NCBI GenBank assembly: GCA_905213155.1
Contig: CAJMHI010000012.1
Span: 1 to 41,911, forward strand
Reading direction: 5' to 3'
DNA: 41,911 nt
Source: an uncultured Acidaminococcus sp.
GTDB lineage: Bacteria; Bacillota; Negativicutes; Acidaminococcales; Acidaminococcaceae
Part shown: in pieces, positions 7,991-16,682 of the stretch
Layout: every line of letters begins with the position of its first letter
How positions within the stretch are numbered: position 1 is the first letter of the stretch
Notes under the pieces: generated by a model
The model's database searches: none
What the model saw: the letters and a program-made list of their open reading frames with translations, nothing else
What the model was told of the DNA's origin: nothing
Program-made: the position numbers and the translations under genes

Positions 7991-8521
7991 ATGAGGGATA
8001 AACTTAAAAATATCATCACTTCGATTGCCTTTATCATTCTGGGAGCCTTCTTTTATATGGAGTCGACCGGGATCCGGGTGATTATGAAGAAAGACTTGGG
8101 ATCAGGTTTCTTCCCCAAAGTAATCGGAGTATGCATGATTGCGGTAGCGGTACTGGAACTGGCACTGACGCTTCTGGATAAGAAAAATGAAGACAAAAGC
8201 GGCAGTGTAGAGGCTATGGAAGCACAGGCGGAAAAGGCAGAAGCTGCAGAAGAAACCGCCGCAGAAGCTGATACCGATCCGAAAGGGTTGGTTCTGACGG
8301 TAGTTGCTATGTGCCTGTATGCAGCGCTCTTTGAACCATTGGGATTTATTATCTCCACGGTTTTATATCTATTTGCGCAGATCACGCTCCTAAGCACGGA
8401 GCGTAATCGTAATCTACCCCTATTTGTAGGGATTGCGGTGGTTGCCACACTGGTTGTTTACGGCGTATTTGTATATCTCATCGGGATGCCGCTGCCGACG
8501 GGTCCGCTGGATATGATTTAG
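7991..8521 (+). CDS. Tripartite tricarboxylate transporter small membrane subunit (TctB family)
   Basis: 176 residues with four predicted membrane helices, as usual for TctB: residues about 10-28, 40-60, 100-130 and 145-165. The SGFFPKVIGVCMIAVAVLEL segment is typical of the TctB domain. An Ala/Glu-rich charged cytoplasmic loop (EAMEAQAEKAEAAEETAAEA) separates the first and second helix pairs. It is the small, poorly understood companion of TctA. It lies 30 bp after tctC and 18 bp before tctA. Confidence 0.9.
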   Translation: MRDKLKNIITSIAFIILGAFFYMESTGIRVIMKKDLGSGFFPKVIGVCMIAVAVLELALTLLDKKNEDKSGSVEAMEAQAEKAEAAEETAAEADTDPKGLVLTVVAMCLYAALFEPLGFIISTVLYLFAQITLLSTERNRNLPLFVGIAVVATLVVYGVFVYLIGMPLPTGPLDMI

Positions 8522-8539
8522 AAAGGTGGGACTACAACA

Positions 8540-10042
8540 ATGATTGCACAGGCATTAGCCAATATTTTAAATCCCACGTGTCTCGCCCTGATTTGCATGG
8601 GCGTTATTGTGGGGATCATCTTCGGGTCCATTCCCGGACTGTCCGCTACCATGGCCGTGGTGCTGTTTCTGCCGTTATCTTTTGGCCTGGAACCGGCTAA
8701 CGGAATTTCTCTGTTGATCGGGCTGTATATGGGCGGTATTTCCGGGGGATTGATTTCTGCGATTTTGCTAAAAATCCCTGGTACGCCGTCTTCCATTGCT
8801 ACTGTTTTAGATGGCGGCCCGATGGCAGATAAAGGAGAAGCAGGGAAAGCCTTGGGCGCCGGCATCCTGTATTCGGCCATTGGTTCTTTGGTGAGTATCA
8901 TTGCTTTGATTTATATCTCTCCGTATCTGGCAGCGCTGACGTTAAAATTTACGCCGGTAGAATATTTCTCCATCGCCGTATTTTCTCTGTCCATTATTGC
9001 CAGCTTGTCCGGTGATTCCCTGGTAAAAGGGCTGCTGGCCGGACTATTGGGTATCGGAATTTCTCTGGTAGGCATGGCGCCGATTGACGCCATTTCCCGT
9101 TTCACCTTTGGCAATTTCAACCTGATGGGCGGCTTTAATATTATTGTTCTATTGGTCGGCGTATTTGCGGTTACCGATATCATTATGGCCGGCTTGGGGC
9201 GGAAACACCTGGATGATACGTTCCAGAAGAAACCCTATCATTTAAAGGGATTTGGCATAACGCTGCGGGAATTTAAGGAACAATTTGGCAATATGCTCCG
9301 CAGTTCCTTAATCGGTATCGTGATCGGTATCCTGCCCGGTATCGGGGGCAACGTAGCTGGGCTGCTCTCCTATACGGCCACTAAAAATGCGTCCAAACAT
9401 CCGGAAAAATTTGGGACCGGGATTGTGGATGGTGTTATTGCTTCTGAAACTTCGAACAACGCCGTTATCGGCGGCTCCCTGATTCCGCTACTCACCATGG
9501 GCATTCCGGGGAATACGGTGGCGGCCGTGTTGCTGGGTGGATTAACCATTCATGGCATTAACCCTGGCCCGCTGATTTTTCAAAAAAGCGGCGTCTATGT
9601 GTACGGCATCTTCTTTGCCCTGATTGTAGCGACGCTGGCCATGTTGGTGTTTGAGCGGGGCGCACTGCCTGTATTCGTAAAACTGTTGGATGTACCAAAG
9701 CACATCCTCCTGCCCATTGTGATGGTATGCTGTGCAGTAGGTGCATTTTCCAGTAGCTCCCGGGTCTTTGATGTATGGTGCATTTTGGCGTTCGGTGCAC
9801 TGGGTGTCATCATGAAATATTTCAAAGTGCCCAGCACCCCGCTGATTATTGGCTTTATCCTGGGGCCCATGACGGAAGAAAACCTGAGACGTGCCCTGCA
9901 GGCCAGTGCCGGCAGTATCTCGGTATTCTTTACCCGGCCGATTTCCTTAGGTTTTTTACTGGCAGGTTTCCTCTTTGTGGCCTATATCCTGCGGAATAAG
10001 TACAAAAACCATGGGGAAAATACCTTGGGCGAAAAAGAATAA
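8540..10042 (+). CDS. Tripartite tricarboxylate transporter large permease (TctA family)
   Basis: 500 residues, about 11-12 membrane helices, normal TctA length. Diagnostic segments are GIIFGSIPGLSATMAVVLFL near the N terminus, LLKIPGTPSSIATVLDG, and the second-repeat copy GILPGIGGNVAGLLSYTATK followed by IPLLTMGIPGNTVAAVLLGG. The repeated PG(L/I)(S/G) and PGTPS/PGN motifs line the carboxylate pathway. It uses an ion gradient together with TctC and TctB. GAAAGGTGGG precedes the ATG. It is the last gene of the four-gene operon beginning at 5804. Confidence 0.95.
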   Translation: MIAQALANILNPTCLALICMGVIVGIIFGSIPGLSATMAVVLFLPLSFGLEPANGISLLIGLYMGGISGGLISAILLKIPGTPSSIATVLDGGPMADKGEAGKALGAGILYSAIGSLVSIIALIYISPYLAALTLKFTPVEYFSIAVFSLSIIASLSGDSLVKGLLAGLLGIGISLVGMAPIDAISRFTFGNFNLMGGFNIIVLLVGVFAVTDIIMAGLGRKHLDDTFQKKPYHLKGFGITLREFKEQFGNMLRSSLIGIVIGILPGIGGNVAGLLSYTATKNASKHPEKFGTGIVDGVIASETSNNAVIGGSLIPLLTMGIPGNTVAAVLLGGLTIHGINPGPLIFQKSGVYVYGIFFALIVATLAMLVFERGALPVFVKLLDVPKHILLPIVMVCCAVGAFSSSSRVFDVWCILAFGALGVIMKYFKVPSTPLIIGFILGPMTEENLRRALQASAGSISVFFTRPISLGFLLAGFLFVAYILRNKYKNHGENTLGEKE

Positions 10043-10056
10043 TCCTGATCCTATTG

Positions 10057-10103
10057 ACGCAGCAGCGAAATTGCTGCTGCGTTTCCTCGTTATAGAGAGG
10101 AAA
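10057..10103 (+). terminator. Tandem hairpins after tctA (weak terminator or processing site)
   Basis: ACGCAGCAGC (10057-10066) pairs perfectly with GCTGCTGCGT (10073-10082). A second inverted repeat, TTTCCTC (10082-10088) with GAGGAAA (10097-10103), starts at its last base. Only a short T-run follows the first hairpin, so termination may be partial and let transcription continue into 10163. Confidence 0.5.
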
Positions 10104-10162
10104 AAATTTGCAATACCTACGGCGTAAGGCGATACGCTAATACCATTTTGAGGAGGAATACC

Positions 10163-11437
10163 GTGTTTACACCTGCAACCTTGGCCATTATTATTCTGAT
10201 AGCCGCTGTGATCTCTTTCTTATTGGAAAAAATCCCGGTCAATTTGACCATTATGTTGACCATGATTGTGCTGGTCCTGACAGGATTGGTCACACCGAAA
10301 GAAGCCATCGCCGGATTTGCCAGTACCACGATTTTGATGCTGATCGGTGTGGTGATTGTAGGGAGTGCCCTGTTTGAGACCGGCGTGTGCGATAAAATCG
10401 CAGCGCTGGTGACTAAATACGCAAAAACTGAACGGACCATGATGATGGCTATTTTGGTGATGTCCAGCATTATGTCCGCCTTTGTCAGCAATTCCGGCAC
10501 TGTTGCGGTGTTTATCCCCATCATCATGGGGATTTGCGCTTCTACCACTTTCAGCAGTTCCAAGCTGCTAATGTGTGCCTTTTTGGGATCCATGTGCGGC
10601 GGTCGGATGACGCTGGTGGGAGATGCGGCCATCAATGTATTGATTGGGAACCAGATTATTGAACTGGGCTATCCGTTTGGCTTTTTTGAAATCAGTAAAA
10701 TCGGAGTGCCGCTGACCCTTATTATGCTGGTGTATATGTACTTCATCGGTTATAAATTCTTACCCGATATTCCTATGAACGCCGGCGGTGACGAGGCGTT
10801 GTTCTCTGCCAAGCCGAAAAAGGATGTGCCGGCCTGGAAGCAGCATGTTTCTATCGCCGTGATGCTGCTGATGTTTTTGGGGATGATTTTTGAAAAGCAA
10901 ACAGGGATTCCTTCTTATATGGTGGCTATTATCGGTGCTGTTGCGGATGTGTGCTTTGGGATTTTTACCGAAACCCAGGCGTACCAATTGGTCAGTATTA
11001 AAACCGTGATTTTATTAGGCGGGATTATGCCGCTGGCCACAGCCCTGAAAAAGACCGGTGCAGCCCAGCAGATCGCGGATCTGCTTATTACGCTTATCGG
11101 CGGCTCTACCAATGTCTATTTCATCACGGTGGTTATTTTCCTCCTGACTATGGTCATGACCCAATTTATGTCCAACGTGGTAACCGTTACGCTACTCATG
11201 CCCATTGTTATTGCCGTGGCAAAATCTATCGGCGTGATTCCATCTGCTCTTGTGATGGTACTGGGGATCGCTTCCACCATGTCCATTCTGAGCCCCATTG
11301 CCTGCCCGCCGGCCAACCTGATCTATTCCTATGGCGGCTATAAGTTCGTGGATTACTTTAAGAGCAATATTGGTCTGGCCTTGGTGTTCATGGTAGCCTG
11401 CATCGCCGTGATTCCTCTGATCTGGCCGTTCTATTAA
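10163..11437 (+). CDS. SLC13-family anion permease
   Basis: 424 residues, about 11-12 helices. The repeat motifs are clear: MLIGVVIVGSALFETGVCDK, then SAFVSNSGTVAVFIPIIMGI in the first half and TQFMSNVVTVTLLMPIVIAV in the second half. SNSGT and SNVVT occupy the Na+/carboxylate-binding motif position (SNT/S). The C-terminal ACPPANLIYSYGGYKFVDYF corresponds to the segment still visible in the decayed gene at 225-646. The start is GTG at 10163, with AGGAGG at 10151-10156, six bases upstream. The stop is 13 bp before a COG3964 amidohydrolase, so the two are surely cotranscribed: an importer paired with a hydrolase, mirroring the Tct operon just upstream. The substrate is not assignable beyond an organic anion. 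Confidence 0.87.
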   Translation: MFTPATLAIIILIAAVISFLLEKIPVNLTIMLTMIVLVLTGLVTPKEAIAGFASTTILMLIGVVIVGSALFETGVCDKIAALVTKYAKTERTMMMAILVMSSIMSAFVSNSGTVAVFIPIIMGICASTTFSSSKLLMCAFLGSMCGGRMTLVGDAAINVLIGNQIIELGYPFGFFEISKIGVPLTLIMLVYMYFIGYKFLPDIPMNAGGDEALFSAKPKKDVPAWKQHVSIAVMLLMFLGMIFEKQTGIPSYMVAIIGAVADVCFGIFTETQAYQLVSIKTVILLGGIMPLATALKKTGAAQQIADLLITLIGGSTNVYFITVVIFLLTMVMTQFMSNVVTVTLLMPIVIAVAKSIGVIPSALVMVLGIASTMSILSPIACPPANLIYSYGGYKFVDYFKSNIGLALVFMVACIAVIPLIWPFY

Positions 11438-11450
11438 GGAGGCGTGACCA

Positions 11451-12590
11451 ATGCTGGATGTATGGATTAAAAATGCCCGCTTGCTGGATCTGGAAACGGG
11501 AAAAGAATCAACGCACCAACTGGGGACCCGGCAGGGAAAAATCTGTGGGATTTATCCAGAAGAGGCCCCTGAGCTTCCAGCCGTAAAGCAAATTGACGCA
11601 AAAAATAACTATGTATTTCCCGGCTTTATTGATTTTCATGCCCATTTGTTCCAGCATGGCAGCGGCTTCGGACTAGATGCGGACCGGCTGCTTTCGGCAG
11701 GGGTAACCATGGCCGTGGATATGGGAACCGCAGGGTACGCCAACTATCCTGCGTTCCATGTCTGTGATGTGGCACCTAAAACCATTCCGATCAAAACTTT
11801 CTTGAACCTATCCCCCGTAGGGCAGCCTGGCAAAGGAATCAATGAACCGTTGGACAACGGTTGTTTGAGCTTGGAAAAAATGGATGCCTTGCTGGATGCG
11901 TATCCCGGGGAGATCGTAGGGATCAAAGTCCGGATCAGCAAGAATATCGTTGGTCCCTTAGGATTAGAACCACTAAAAAAAGCAGTGGCCTATGGAGAAA
12001 AATTAGGCCTGCCGGTCTGTGTCCATACCACCAACCTACCAGAAAGTGCAGAAGCAGTGGCTGCGATTCTGCGCCCAGGAGATATTTATTGCCACCTGTA
12101 CCATGGCGTAGGCAATACGATTCTGGATGACAACGGGCGGGTCTTGCCCGGCGTCCTTGATGCTAAAAAGCGCGGCGTGTTGTTTGACCTGGGGAATGGA
12201 AAAATGAACTTCACTTTCCAGGTCGCAGAAGCCGCTATCCGGGATGGCCTGTTCCCTGATTTCATCAGTAGCGATTCCACCCAGGCCACATTTCATAGCA
12301 GTGAATTGATGTGGGATTTACCCCGCTGCATGTCCAAATTGTGGAGCATGGGGATGCCTTTTACAGAAGTTATCCGTAGCGTCACCGAAACGCCGGCATC
12401 CTTCCTTGGACTAGCCCAGAAACGAGGAAAAATTGCAGTGGGCTATCGGGCCGATTTGACGATTTGCCAGGTACAGCATGGAAATATCACGTTTGGAGAT
12501 TCTTCAGGCGTAATACGAACAGGAAATCAATGGTTAGAACCGCAAACAACCCTGTTGTCCGGACGGGTTGTGTGGGAAAAAGAAAAATAA
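11451..12590 (+). CDS. COG3964-type amidohydrolase/deacetylase family metallohydrolase (copy 2)
   Basis: 379 residues, a divergent paralog of the gene at 5804 with the same active-site elements: GFIDFHAHLFQ (HxH), GIKVRISKN (Lys segment), VCVHTTN, YCHLYHG and ISSDSTQ (Asp). The N- and C-terminal strands (VWIKNARLLDLETGK; GYRADLTICQV) form the usual beta-sandwich around the barrel. An AAGGAGG ribosome site lies before the ATG. It is cotranscribed with the permease 13 bp upstream and followed by a strong terminator. Two paralogs, each tied to a different class of carboxylate importer, suggest related but distinct acylated or lactone-type substrates. The exact reaction is unknown. Confidence 0.87.
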   Translation: MLDVWIKNARLLDLETGKESTHQLGTRQGKICGIYPEEAPELPAVKQIDAKNNYVFPGFIDFHAHLFQHGSGFGLDADRLLSAGVTMAVDMGTAGYANYPAFHVCDVAPKTIPIKTFLNLSPVGQPGKGINEPLDNGCLSLEKMDALLDAYPGEIVGIKVRISKNIVGPLGLEPLKKAVAYGEKLGLPVCVHTTNLPESAEAVAAILRPGDIYCHLYHGVGNTILDDNGRVLPGVLDAKKRGVLFDLGNGKMNFTFQVAEAAIRDGLFPDFISSDSTQATFHSSELMWDLPRCMSKLWSMGMPFTEVIRSVTETPASFLGLAQKRGKIAVGYRADLTICQVQHGNITFGDSSGVIRTGNQWLEPQTTLLSGRVVWEKEK

Positions 12591-12603
12591 TACGTAAAAG
12601 AAT

Positions 12604-12657
12604 AAGAGCGGCTTCCGCCTTCTGCTGAAGATGGAAAGACCGCTCTTGTTTTTTTTT
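12604..12657 (+). terminator. Rho-independent terminator, possibly bidirectional
   Basis: AAGAGCGG (12604-12611) pairs with CCGCTCTT (12640-12647), with inner TTCC/GGAA pairing, followed by GTTTTTTTTT. It separates the convergent amidohydrolase and ABC operons. In the minus direction the stem is followed by ATTCTTTT, a weaker tract. Confidence 0.85.
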
Positions 12658-12669
12658 ACGGAATTCTCG

Positions 12670-13776
12670 TTATACCAATTGCCGTTTTAGCCGCTCTGCG
12701 TCTGCCGCTGTGTCATCCTCCGGATACCACATGACATGCTTCATGTCCACGTAGCAAGTTTCGCCTTTGGCGAAAGTGATCCGATGGGGCGTTTGCACCT
12801 TTAACAGCTGATCTCCTACTGGCACCAGATAGACGGTGGAGTCCGTGAGAAATACCCGGCTGAAGATTTTAGTCTTGTACCCATGCTCACGATTTAAATC
12901 AATCATGTTGGGCCGGGTAGCAATAACCATCTCTTTTTCTGCAGTTTCAGGAATGGGAATGGGAAGTGCCTGCTGGGTATCCCCTTTGGCATACACCTTG
13001 CCATGATCCTGGAATACATGGAGGAACGTGGACTGCCCCAAAAAGCTGTGAACAAAACGGTTGCAAGGTTTGCTGTAGAGGTTGGATGGGGTATCAATTT
13101 GCTGAATATTTCCCATATCGCATACCATCATACGGTCGGAAATCGCCATGGCTTCCGACTGGTCATGGGTTACAAAGATGACCGTAAAACCAAACTTACG
13201 CTGCAACGCTTTGATTTCAAACCGCATACTTTCCCGAAGCTTCGGATCCAGGTTGGATAACGGTTCATCCAGCAACATAACTTTGGGATTGGTCACGATG
13301 GCTCTGGCCAGGGCAATCCGTTGCTGTTGTCCGCCGGACAGATCGGAAGGGTATATCTCTTCCATGCCATCTAAACTGGTGTGATGCAGGGCTTCTTTAA
13401 CACGTTTCACGATTTCATCTTTGGGAACTTTTTTGATTTGCAGCGGGAAAGCTACATTTTCGAAAATATTCATGTGGGGCCATACCGCAAACGCCTGAAA
13501 TACCATGCCCAGGCCCCGTTCTTCCGGAGGAACGTACAAGTTCTTGGCTTTGCTGGAAACAATCCGTCCACATAGCTCGATTCCGCCCTCTGATAAATCT
13601 TCAAAGCCAGCGATCATACGTAAGGTAGTTGTTTTCCCGCAGCCGGAAGGGCCTAGAAAGGAAAAGCATTCTCCTTCGTGTATCGTTAGATTGAAATCAT
13701 TGACTGCGGTTACCGTTCCTAATGTTTTGGTGGTAAAACGCTTGGTCACATGCCGTAATACAATTTGATCTGCCAC
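12670..13776 (-). CDS. ABC transporter ATP-binding protein (Fbp/Pot type, first of two)
   Basis: 368 residues. Walker A GPSGCGKTT (about residues 39-47), signature LSGGQQQR, Walker B VMLLDEP, then the switch His in FVTHDQSEA. After the ATPase core a C-terminal TOBE-like beta domain follows, as in FbpC, PotA and MalK. It energises import through the permease encoded immediately upstream. The start is GTG at 13776 (MADQIVLRHV), three bases after the permease stop, so translation is probably coupled. The operon contains a second ATPase gene (15501-16586), so a heterodimeric ATPase is likely rather than the usual homodimer. Confidence 0.93.
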   Translation of the reverse strand: MADQIVLRHVTKRFTTKTLGTVTAVNDFNLTIHEGECFSFLGPSGCGKTTTLRMIAGFEDLSEGGIELCGRIVSSKAKNLYVPPEERGLGMVFQAFAVWPHMNIFENVAFPLQIKKVPKDEIVKRVKEALHHTSLDGMEEIYPSDLSGGQQQRIALARAIVTNPKVMLLDEPLSNLDPKLRESMRFEIKALQRKFGFTVIFVTHDQSEAMAISDRMMVCDMGNIQQIDTPSNLYSKPCNRFVHSFLGQSTFLHVFQDHGKVYAKGDTQQALPIPIPETAEKEMVIATRPNMIDLNREHGYKTKIFSRVFLTDSTVYLVPVGDQLLKVQTPHRITFAKGETCYVDMKHVMWYPEDDTAADAERLKRQLV

Positions 13777-13779
13777 GAA

Positions 13780-15504
13780 TTACACACCCTTTCTATCCTT
13801 AGTAATCTGGGTCACGATATAGTTGCAAATAATGATAATCAAAATGGCGATACCTGCCAGTGCTGACGCCTGGGGAATCTGCCCACTGTCACGTAGCGCG
13901 AAGATCTGGACGCCCAGCGTTCTTGTATAGGGACCATACAGCAAAATGGATGTGGTCAATTCCCGCATGGACGGTAGGAAAATCAGGAAGAAACCGGCAA
14001 CCATGGCAGGGCGGATCAGCGGAAGCGTGATATCTTTTAATGACTCTGTATGGGAAGCACCGCAAGCACGGGCAGCTTCCTCCAAAGAGGGGTGAACCTG
14101 CTGCAAGGAAGCGGAAGCACTTTTCATGGAGAAGGATAAGTAGCGGGCCAGATAAGCCACTAGAATAATTCAAATGGTGTTATATAGACTAATGTCAAAG
14201 ATAGGCCCCGACCAGGCCAAAATAACACCGATAGCCAGTACGGTCCCAGGGATGGAATAGGGGAGTACGGAAAGCATTTCCAGAATTTCTTTTCCCTTAG
14301 GTTTAATTTTAATGACTACGTAGGCAATCATAACGCCTAGGAACATACAGAGAATTCCAGCGGAAATGGACAGACCCAAAGAGTTCTTGATGGCATCCAT
14401 AGTGGCCTTACTGGAGGCAATATTTTTAAAGTTGTCCAGTGTAAAGTTCTCTGGAATCAAAGGCAGTCCATAGGCTTTTACCAGACCCTCCAGGAAAATC
14501 ATAAGCAACGGCACCAGCACAATGATGACCAGTGTAAGAATGGACAAAATCAGGAGTGGGTATTTAGCGCCTCGTAGTTTAATCAGTGTAGGTCGCATGC
14601 TCTTGCCTTTAATAATATCGTAGGACCCGGAGCTTAGAACGACTTTTTGCAAAATCAAAGCCATGGTCACAACAAAGACTAACAAAATGGAAAGCGCAGC
14701 CCCCTGCCGAATCCCTTCAAAACTGCCGCCAGCTCTGTCGATCAGTGCGTATATAACTGTCGGGAGGGTATAGATTTGTTTAGAGAAGCCTAAAATGGCA
14801 GGTACGCCGAAATGGGCCAGCGAGGAAATTAAAATCAGCAGGGCTCCAGCAGAGATAGCAGGTGTGACCAGTGGGATGGTAATCTTTCTGATGACTGTGC
14901 CCTGGCTGGCTCCGGCGATCCGGGCAGATTCTTCCAACGTGGGGTCCATGCGCTCTAAAGCAGAGACCACCTGCATGAAAACAAACGGGAAATAATACGA
15001 TACCTCTACAAAGATAATACCGCCCAGGGAATTGATGTTAAATACAGCGTTCTGAAATCCGAAGGTATTCATCAGCCAAGTGTTAATATAGCCGCCCCGT
15101 CCGGATAACAGCATATCCCAGGCCATGGCACCGAAGAAAGGTGGGAACATGTAGGGAATCATGAATAAGGCCCGCATCAACCCTTTGCAGGGAATGTCGC
15201 TGCGCCCCAATAACCAGGCGTAAAAAAGGCCCACAATGGTACCGAATACGGTGACTGCCAGCCCGATAATAACGGTATTTGTCATGGCGCTGATATTGTC
15301 AGCGCTAAAGACGACTTCTTTAAACATTGCAATGTCAAATTGACCGTTAAAGAAAAATGCATTATACACGATCATAAAAATTGGGATAAAAACAATGACA
15401 AATAGGAGGACAAAACTGATGAGTGTCATTGCCTTGTCCAGGCCAAATGTATCTCCATCCAGCCTGGCCAGGTCGGAGGTTGGACTTGTTTTTCTTAGTT
15501 TCAT
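13780..15504 (-). pseudogene. ABC transporter fused permease (FbpB-like) with an in-frame TGA
   Basis: One continuous frame of 574 codons, interrupted only by TGA at 14172-14170 (codon 445). It encodes two fused binding-protein-dependent permease domains, as in FbpB/ThiP: domain 1 has an EAA-type loop EESARIAGASQGTVIRKITI, domain 2 has EEAARACGASHTESLKDITL. About 12 helices are expected. The TGA lies between SLYNTI and IILVAYLARYLSFSM, exactly where homologs usually have Trp (TGG), so one G-to-A change explains it. Everything downstream, including the second EAA loop, is intact. As written, translation stops before the second coupling loop and the importer would be dead unless TGA is read through or translation restarts at GTG 14160. 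A sequencing error is possible. It overlaps the upstream ATPase gene (ATGA at 15504-15501). Confidence 0.85.
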
Positions 15505-16586
15505 AGTTTCGCCGCCTCTCTGGCTTCATAGAATCTTGGCTGTAAAAATCGCAGGCCGACTTCTGTACCGGCTTCTAAGTTGCCCCGCTCCATAACTTCC
15601 TGTGGGTTCATTTGGACGAGGAGTTCCTTGTTGCCCAATTTCAGAAAGTACGAGTATTCACTGCCAAGAAACACCTCATTTTCCACAATAGCTCGTACCG
15701 GGGATGCATCATCAAAAGCCACATCGTTGGAGCGTACAGCAAGTTCCATTTTTTTGCCGTCTTGGAAGATGGTTTCAGGCGCATCGTTGTAAGGAAATTT
15801 TGTCCCCACGTCAATGTAAGTCTGCCCATTTTCCTGTAATAACGGCATAAAATTAGACACTCCGATAAACTCAAATACAAACCGGTTCGCAGGGCGCAGA
15901 ATGATGTCTTCATCAGCTCCCAGCTGGCACAGCTTGCCGCTGTAGTCCATAATGGCCATCTTGTCACAAAGCTGCAAAGCGGCTTCCTGGTCATGGGTAA
16001 TGTACAGGATCGTCGTGCCGATATCGTGCTGGATCACACGGATTTCCTGTAGCATTTCTTCCCGCAGCTTGGCATCCAGGTTGGTAATGGGTTCGTCCAT
16101 GATGATCACATCATCGCTGCTGACCAGGGCTCTTGCTATGGCTACCCGCTGCTGCTGACCACCGGAAAGCTGGCTGGGCAGATGATTCTCGTAGCCGAGC
16201 ATACGAACCTGTTCCAGAGCATGATGAGCACGTTGCTTCATTTCTTCTTTGTTCATGCGCAGCTTTTTCATAGGATACAGGACATTTTCCAGAACGGTCA
16301 TGTGGGGCCATACGGCATAATCTTGGAATACAACCCCTATATGACGGCGTTCGGGAGATATATCAATCCCTTTTTTTGCGTCAAACATACAACGATCGCC
16401 GACCCAAATGGAACCCGTTTCCGGTTTATTAAATCCCAACAGGCAACGAACTAATGTGGTCTTTCCGCATCCGGACGGACCCACCAGACACAAAATCTGG
16501 CTTTCTTCCACTGTAAGAGAAAAGTGATCCAGGATACACTTATCCCCATAGTGGAATGTAATGTCTTCAAACCGCACATCGGCCAT
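15501..16586 (-). CDS. ABC transporter ATP-binding protein (Fbp/Pot type, second of two)
   Basis: 361 residues. Walker A GPSGCGKTT, signature LSGGQQQRVAIARAL, Walker B VIIMDEP, switch His in LYITHDQEAA, and a TOBE-like C-terminal regulatory domain from about residue 240. The start ATG at 16586 follows GGAGGTGT; an in-frame upstream ATG would overlap the intercistronic hairpin and is rejected. It sits between the binding protein and the permease genes and overlaps the permease start by four bases, indicating translational coupling. It is clearly diverged from the ATPase at 12670, not a recent duplicate. Confidence 0.93.
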   Translation of the reverse strand: MADVRFEDITFHYGDKCILDHFSLTVEESQILCLVGPSGCGKTTLVRCLLGFNKPETGSIWVGDRCMFDAKKGIDISPERRHIGVVFQDYAVWPHMTVLENVLYPMKKLRMNKEEMKQRAHHALEQVRMLGYENHLPSQLSGGQQQRVAIARALVSSDDVIIMDEPITNLDAKLREEMLQEIRVIQHDIGTTILYITHDQEAALQLCDKMAIMDYSGKLCQLGADEDIILRPANRFVFEFIGVSNFMPLLQENGQTYIDVGTKFPYNDAPETIFQDGKKMELAVRSNDVAFDDASPVRAIVENEVFLGSEYSYFLKLGNKELLVQMNPQEVMERGNLEAGTEVGLRFLQPRFYEAREAAKL

Positions 16587-16598
16587 ACATACACCTCC

Positions 16599-16639
16599 AA
16601 AAAAATGGTGAAGGCAAGCAATCAAGCTCCCTTCACCAT
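16599..16639 (-). terminator. Intercistronic hairpin and T-tract between binding protein and ATPase genes
   Basis: On the minus strand ATGGTGAAGG (16639-16630 end) pairs perfectly with CCTTCACCAT (16614-16605) and is followed by about seven T residues (16605-16599). This partial terminator would let the binding protein be made in excess over the membrane complex, a common layout in importer operons. Confidence 0.7.
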
Positions 16640-16682
16640 CCATACAAGTAGTTTTTCTTATTGCTTGCGTTGCTGCGTCATA

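Noticed and set aside
14158..14172. TGA as a selenocysteine codon or a programmed recoding site
   Set aside because: No conserved Cys or redox motif is expected at this position, no SECIS-like hairpin stands out immediately downstream, and homologs usually have Trp. A point mutation is simpler.
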